Below are positions 59,301 through 64,000 of a stretch of 64,000 nucleotides of DNA, piece after piece (the first letter of the stretch is position 1; each line of letters begins with the position of its first letter). Made by a program: the position numbers and the translations under genes. The notes under the pieces are model-generated. The model worked only from the letters and a program-made list of their open reading frames with translations, did no database searches and was not told where the DNA came from. This stretch comes from Anisakis pegreffii (Eukaryota; Nematoda; Chromadorea; Rhabditida; Anisakidae): assembly GCA_035041965.1 (NCBI GenBank), contig JAPYMA010000100.1, forward strand, positions 1-64,000. The letters run 5' to 3'.

Positions 59301-62300
59301 ATCGGAGGTTTGTGAATTCAAAGTTTTCGTCGTTAATTTGATGTTTAATGCTATTGTTGCTTATGGTTCTATTTTTTTCGTTTCCGATGCAACTGTTCAT
59401 TGCAGAGGCGAATTAATGGAAAATGAGGAGAAGATGCGGCTGTTGAAGCACAAAAAGGAACGTGTCGATAGTATGAAACTAAATGAAATCTCAAAATTTG
59501 GTAAATTTATGCCGAATATTTTGGCGCTGATTGAGAAATATCAAAAACAGTTCACTGCAAAACCGATCGGGCCATTAGGTTATTCTTTTTAACATTCTTA
59601 TTAGTATTATTATGGCTGTATTTGACTGTTACCAAGCGATGCTTATGCTATATTTGTGCGCTTACACGATATTGTTGATATTATTGCTACCGTTTTTGCA
59701 TTATTTGTTATTGTTCAAGGTAAATTTGTTCGCATAAAGAATGCACCATATGAGGCGGCAATCGAACAGCAACTGCGATCAGTATTATCAGCATTCATTG
59801 TCAATAATCATCGTGATTTCGTAATGTTTAAAAGGATATTAAGGGATCATAATCTGAGGTGCTCCAACATATTCACTTCAAGGCAAGTTTTGTGTTATTA
59901 TTAATCACATTGCCTCTTACGCTTCTATTAGGAGCACCATTGGTAATAACGTAATAATATGAATTGAAAAAATGGAACCGGCTTGGAATTGCAGGTTTAC
60001 GAGCGAACGTTATAAAACGTCATGGAACGAGCCATCCGGCGAATATCAAACAATATTACGTTCGATCGAAATTGACGATGCGAACGTTCACAATTTGCTG
60101 ATTGATCAACTTAAGATTGAACAAATTCTGTTGTTGGAAAGCGATGAAATGGCGAGGGAGTTGATGTCGAACAGGGTTGGTCTTCACCGTTATTACTTTC
60201 AGTATTATTAGCATTAATGTGTAGTGCGTTCGCATAGTTCCGATTACAGTTATTGCTGTGGTTGTAATCAGTTGTTGTTGTTTGTATGGCCACCATTATT
60301 CTGTGGAATGTTTGCAGCCTCCGAATAATGTGCACAAAGCGATAACAATGAGCGGTGGTGAAGCGATAGCGGCCAAAAAGAATCAAATTTATCGTTTCTA
60401 TGCGGGTAATATTTCGTCGAGTGAATTGAGGATTCTGTCACAGACGCAATCAATTGACACAGAGTGCGTTGTGGTTTGTTGGTGTCGTTGTTCTGCTTTC
60501 TCATCTGTTATATCTCCGCGTGATAATTGTTGCAATATCTATTGTTTTGGCTATATATTAACGATTGTAAGTATAAACAATTGCAGACAACTGCAAGCCG
60601 AGTTCACGGAGGCACAGAAATCACTGGCGCGATGTCGATCCGGCTACGATGAAGTGAGTGTTCATGAGCTTTTTTACTTATTTTTATTATTCGTTGGATT
60701 TCTTTAAGAATTTCGCAAACGATTCCTGATAAGAATGAAATGTTCATTTAAAAAAAATTCCAGTTGACATTTCAAGAAAGAGATCGAACTTTCAGTCAAC
60801 AATAAATATGCACTAACTTTGTTTAATATTCAGGCCAAAGAGCAGTATCAAAAGGCTCGAAGAGATGCACAGATGTCAACGAAACGAATCGAAAAAATAT
60901 CTGAGTTGATAGGAAATCTGGAACTGGAAAAGAGCAAAAGAGAGAAAGAATTGGATTTATTACAGCTGGAGACTGGTGACGATAAACAGCTTGAGGCATT
61001 AGTACGCGAGTTTGAAGTGTTATTTTGTGTCTGCAGAATTTTTTTGATTTGCTCGTCGAATGTTACCGCTGTATGGCTGTAATCATTGTCATTAACATTT
61101 TATTGTTGTTGACGTAATCAGTCGTTATCGAATTGAAACGTTGATAGACAATCAGTCAAACGATTCTGTTTCAGAGGCAAACGATCCAAGAGTATCGTGT
61201 AAAAGAGCAAGAGCAGCGAGAAGAAATAGAAAGAGGAGTGGCGAGAAGAGAGGAAATGACGACGGATTGTAAAAAATTACGAGAGAATGTCAAGAAAATG
61301 CAGAAAAAGGTGGAGCAACTGAAAGAGAACTTCGACACACTAAAGGTTTCCATGTGTATTTGTTTTTTAAATTATGTTTGCAATAGTCTGTGATCTGTAA
61401 AGGTTGACTGTAAGGTGGTGTGCTAGGAAGACGGTGTTCTTGCGAGGAAAGAGGGGATTATTTTATTACACGTTCATCGTTTTTTGAAGAGAAATGTTTC
61501 TTATGCCTTTTCTTAAAAGTTGTGCGAAATTTTTAGTTGTGTGAAACTTTGGCAAGTGAATGGTGATTTATAATTTTGTTTCGTTTTGAGAAAAGAGCTG
61601 TCAATAAGTGTTAATCGCTCAGCTGTGGGAAGAAGAAGAGCCATTTGTTGTTGCTTGATCGCCTTAGTTCAGGAAGAATTTCGAGAAGTGACGGCAGAAA
61701 TGGAAAGTGTGGAGAGTGAACTGAATCAGATCGAAAGAGATCTGCAGCAGCTGGACGCGAAACGCAAAGAGTTTGAGGATGATCTGCAGCGAGCAAGTTG
61801 AGTTTTTATGATGTGTTTTTTGAATTTTTGATAGTGCCGCAGTAACTTGGATTTTGGAAGCGATGAATGATAGTATAGCAGTAATACTGATAAATAATTG
61901 AAATAGAAACTTCAGCCGTAAATATTCGAAGATAATTGCAACGATAGCGATGCAGATTATAGACATAATATATTGGTTGGTTCTGTTTCAGATCACGTGC
62001 AGAAGAGAGAAGGAACAACGCTGAACAAAACTGTGCACGTTTCGAGCGTCCCGTTCAATTCGACGAATTTCCGGATTTGGATAAATTACCGCAGTCGAGC
62101 GATTTAGAGAGCGCATTGGTATCGCTGAAGAATAAAGTGGACGCCATCCGACAGAGGTTGAATCATTCGCGCTACTCTATCTTCTCATAATCTTCGTTTT
62201 TTGCTCTCTCATTCACTCTTAAATGCAATCAACCAACCACTCATCGGTTTTTCCTGTTTGCCTGTATATGAACAGATCTTCGATAGAGGGTGTTATTTAG

Positions 62301-63904
62301 GAGAATTCTTAACAGATCGGAATTTTGGTCATCAAGTGGGCGATACTAAACTTATGAATATAAAGGAGTATTGAAAATGATCATAAGATGAAGTGTAATG
62401 AAAATGAAATGAATTAATAGTCAAAAGTAAATTAACCCCAAAAGTTTTATAGTACTCAACGAAACGTAACAGAAGAGGATGTGGCGAAAGCGAAAGAAGT
62501 TTTTAGGGGAGCCAAGAGTGATTTTCGTTTGGCTATGACTGCGTACAATGCAAGTTTTTAATGTGTATTACATGCAATTTTAGCCTTACTCTCTGATTAT
62601 CATCACAGTGATTATAGTCTACTGGTACTATTATATTTTGCGGGGGTTATTGCGTATTGTTTCCTCGGCAATATTAGGACATGCTTGCTCGTTATTATCG
62701 TTAGTATTGCGAACATTATCATCGATATTGGTAACACATGACAATAACGATGCTATTACTATTGTTGTTGTTATATAATATGCTTTTGGTAATTTCAGTA
62801 TTCAGTATAATAATGTAATATTTTCAGGAAACGAAAAAAGTAATTGAGGAACGTCGTAAGCATTTCATCAATCACCGAGGATTGATTACGTTTCGATTGT
62901 GTGAAATCTTTGACGGTTTGCTAAGCTTGCGGAAATTTAGAGGACGACTTGAAATAAGCCATAGAGATAAAACCGCCAGAATTGTGGTTAGTGTTTCATT
63001 GTTGTTTTGCATTAGCGTTGTTTTTTATGTATACCAAATTTGGGTGCACTCGCATGATTTTCTTGTGTATATTTCTTTACTAATATCAGTTGTATTCGTA
63101 TTATTTAACCTGCTGCTGAATTCGTGCTTCAGATTGAGCAAGTTGGTGCATCGAATGATAACTCACTGGATGATAGTGGTTTTCATGGAACGGATGATGG
63201 AGAGGCACGTAGTTTCCGAGATTTGAAAGGTAGAAACATTCATTGCAGTTATTTATTTATAGCTAAATTTTTGCATTGTTATGGATATTATTATCGCGTT
63301 GAATATCAGGTTTGTCTGGCGGTGAACGAACGTACACATTGGCATGCTTTATTATGGCGCTTTGGGAAATTGTGGACGCTCCTTTCAGGTGATACTCTTT
63401 GTGATATTTGGCCATTTTTAATGTTTACATGGAATACACTCGTCGTGTGGTACGTGAATTGCTCATGTTCGCTTGAAAAGCAAAAATTGTTACTCAAGTC
63501 TTCGGCACGGATTGAACAGTTTGATCAAAATCTTTGGATATGAGTTGAGTGATCAGTTCACATTGATATCTGCATTGTATTTAATTGCTCTTCGCATTCG
63601 ATCATTCGTATGAAAAGTCGACTGATTAGAACAGAGATTGCAGTTACAATGATTGTATTGCATATGAAGGCGTGCGATGGATTGCAGTGTTGATTAGTTG
63701 TTATAATTCAGATGTATGGATGAATTTGACGTCTTCTTGGACCATTTGAATCGTGGAATGGTGATGGAATTGTTGGTGAAATTGGCCACGAAACGATTTC
63801 CCCAAAAGCAGTTTCTGTTCTTTACGCCGTTAGGATTGTCGGACTTAAAAGGATATGAACGTGTACAAATTTACGAAATGAAAAAACTCGAGCACAACTC
63901 ATGA
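56352..63904 (+). CDS. smc6: Structural maintenance of chromosomes protein 6 (SMC6)
   Basis: ATPase arm of the SMC5/6 complex for recombination repair and chromosome segregation. Twenty-five exons: 56352-56433, 56623-56754, 56927-57032, 57279-57415, 57580-57722, 57935-58056, 58149-58266, 58392-58472, 58591-58680, 58916-59061, 59140-59307, 59406-59578, 59720-59882, 59995-60175, 60318-60463, 60587-60653, 60834-61016, 61175-61345, 61673-61796, 62003-62156, 62453-62549, 62828-62986, 63133-63229, 63310-63388, 63712-63904; 1103 residues (human 1091), all phases closing. After a basic tail come the Walker A motif GGRNGSGKS (about 67-75), Q-loop-side YWMTQD, a coiled coil, the hinge starting at KPIGPLG (about 494), the return coil, the signature LSGGERT (1015-1021) and Walker B CMDEFDVF (1041-1048). 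The introns after exons 13 and 21 appear to use GCAAGT donors. The ATG is 10 bases behind a TTCTGCAG acceptor. SMC6 rather than SMC5 is indicated by the hinge and both ATPase ends. Confidence 0.95.
56452..56543. repeat. Perfect 43-bp palindrome in SMC6 intron 1
   Basis: Arms 56452-56494 and 56501-56543 are exact reverse complements separated by the six bases AAAACG. The inner part of each arm (CCGGCGGTTTTTCACGC) is GC-rich within a very AT-rich intron. The stem would span half of the 189-bp intron. Confidence 0.97.
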
Positions 63905-64000
63905 AGCGGTGTGTAATTTGTTTGAAATCAACATATGATCTATTGCTCATTATTACGATTCTCGTAGTGTGTATACCTCTTATATCGTTTGAAATTAATA
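63905..64000. other. 3' flank of SMC6
   Basis: Ninety-six bases after the SMC6 stop, AT-rich; no AATAAA is seen before the window ends, so the 3' UTR may continue beyond it. Confidence 0.4.

Noticed and set aside
1..64000. tRNA, rRNA, spliced-leader RNA genes and CRISPR arrays
   Set aside because: Looked for B-box-like GGTTCGANNCC sequences, the SL1 core and regularly spaced short repeats; none convincing. The tandem arrays present have no unique spacers.

Overview
The window is nuclear DNA of an animal, most likely a nematode. It is AT-rich (estimated by eye at about two thirds A+T), nearly every gene is split by short introns, several start codons sit 5-15 nt behind a perfect 3' splice site (the layout expected of spliced-leader trans-splicing), and an interstitial array of the nematode telomere hexamer TTAGGC lies near 55.9 kb. 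I cannot name the species or clade.

Ten multi-exon protein genes could be put together exon by exon with all reading frames and splice phases closing, and an eleventh (36.3-37.8 kb) is partial at its 5' end. Left third: SUB1/PC4 coactivator (minus), MCM10 replication factor (minus), TAF8 subunit of TFIID (plus, head-to-head with MCM10), phosphomannomutase (minus, tail-to-tail with TAF8), the mitochondrial glutamyl-tRNA(Gln) amidotransferase A subunit QRSL1/GatA (plus) and parvin/PAT-6 (minus). Middle: a 70-residue orphan gene, a repeat-rich zone (32-41 kb) holding the 3' end of an unrecognised plus-strand gene, then a WD40 protein. Right third: a small basic orphan protein and a 947-residue RRM protein (both minus, possibly co-transcribed), a solo LTR, a terminal-inverted-repeat element containing the telomeric repeats, and the complete 25-exon SMC6 gene.

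The recognised genes are housekeeping functions: transcription initiation (SUB1, TAF8), replication and chromosome maintenance (MCM10, SMC6), mannose activation for glycosylation (PMM), mitochondrial tRNA charging (QRSL1) and integrin adhesion (parvin). They form no pathway; only the shared MCM10/TAF8 promoter and the possible RRM/orphan pair suggest co-regulation. The most unusual features are the telomere-repeat-bearing element with an 8-bp target duplication, a perfect 43-bp palindrome in SMC6 intron 1, a splice-donor population in which about half the sites carry T at +3, a duplicated parvin first exon, an intron of MCM10 that can be read through in frame, and a dispersed repeat family that stays open on both strands. 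No tRNA, rRNA, CRISPR or operon of bacterial type was seen. All exon structures are hand-derived from frames, splice motifs and remembered family features; none was checked by alignment or RNA data.
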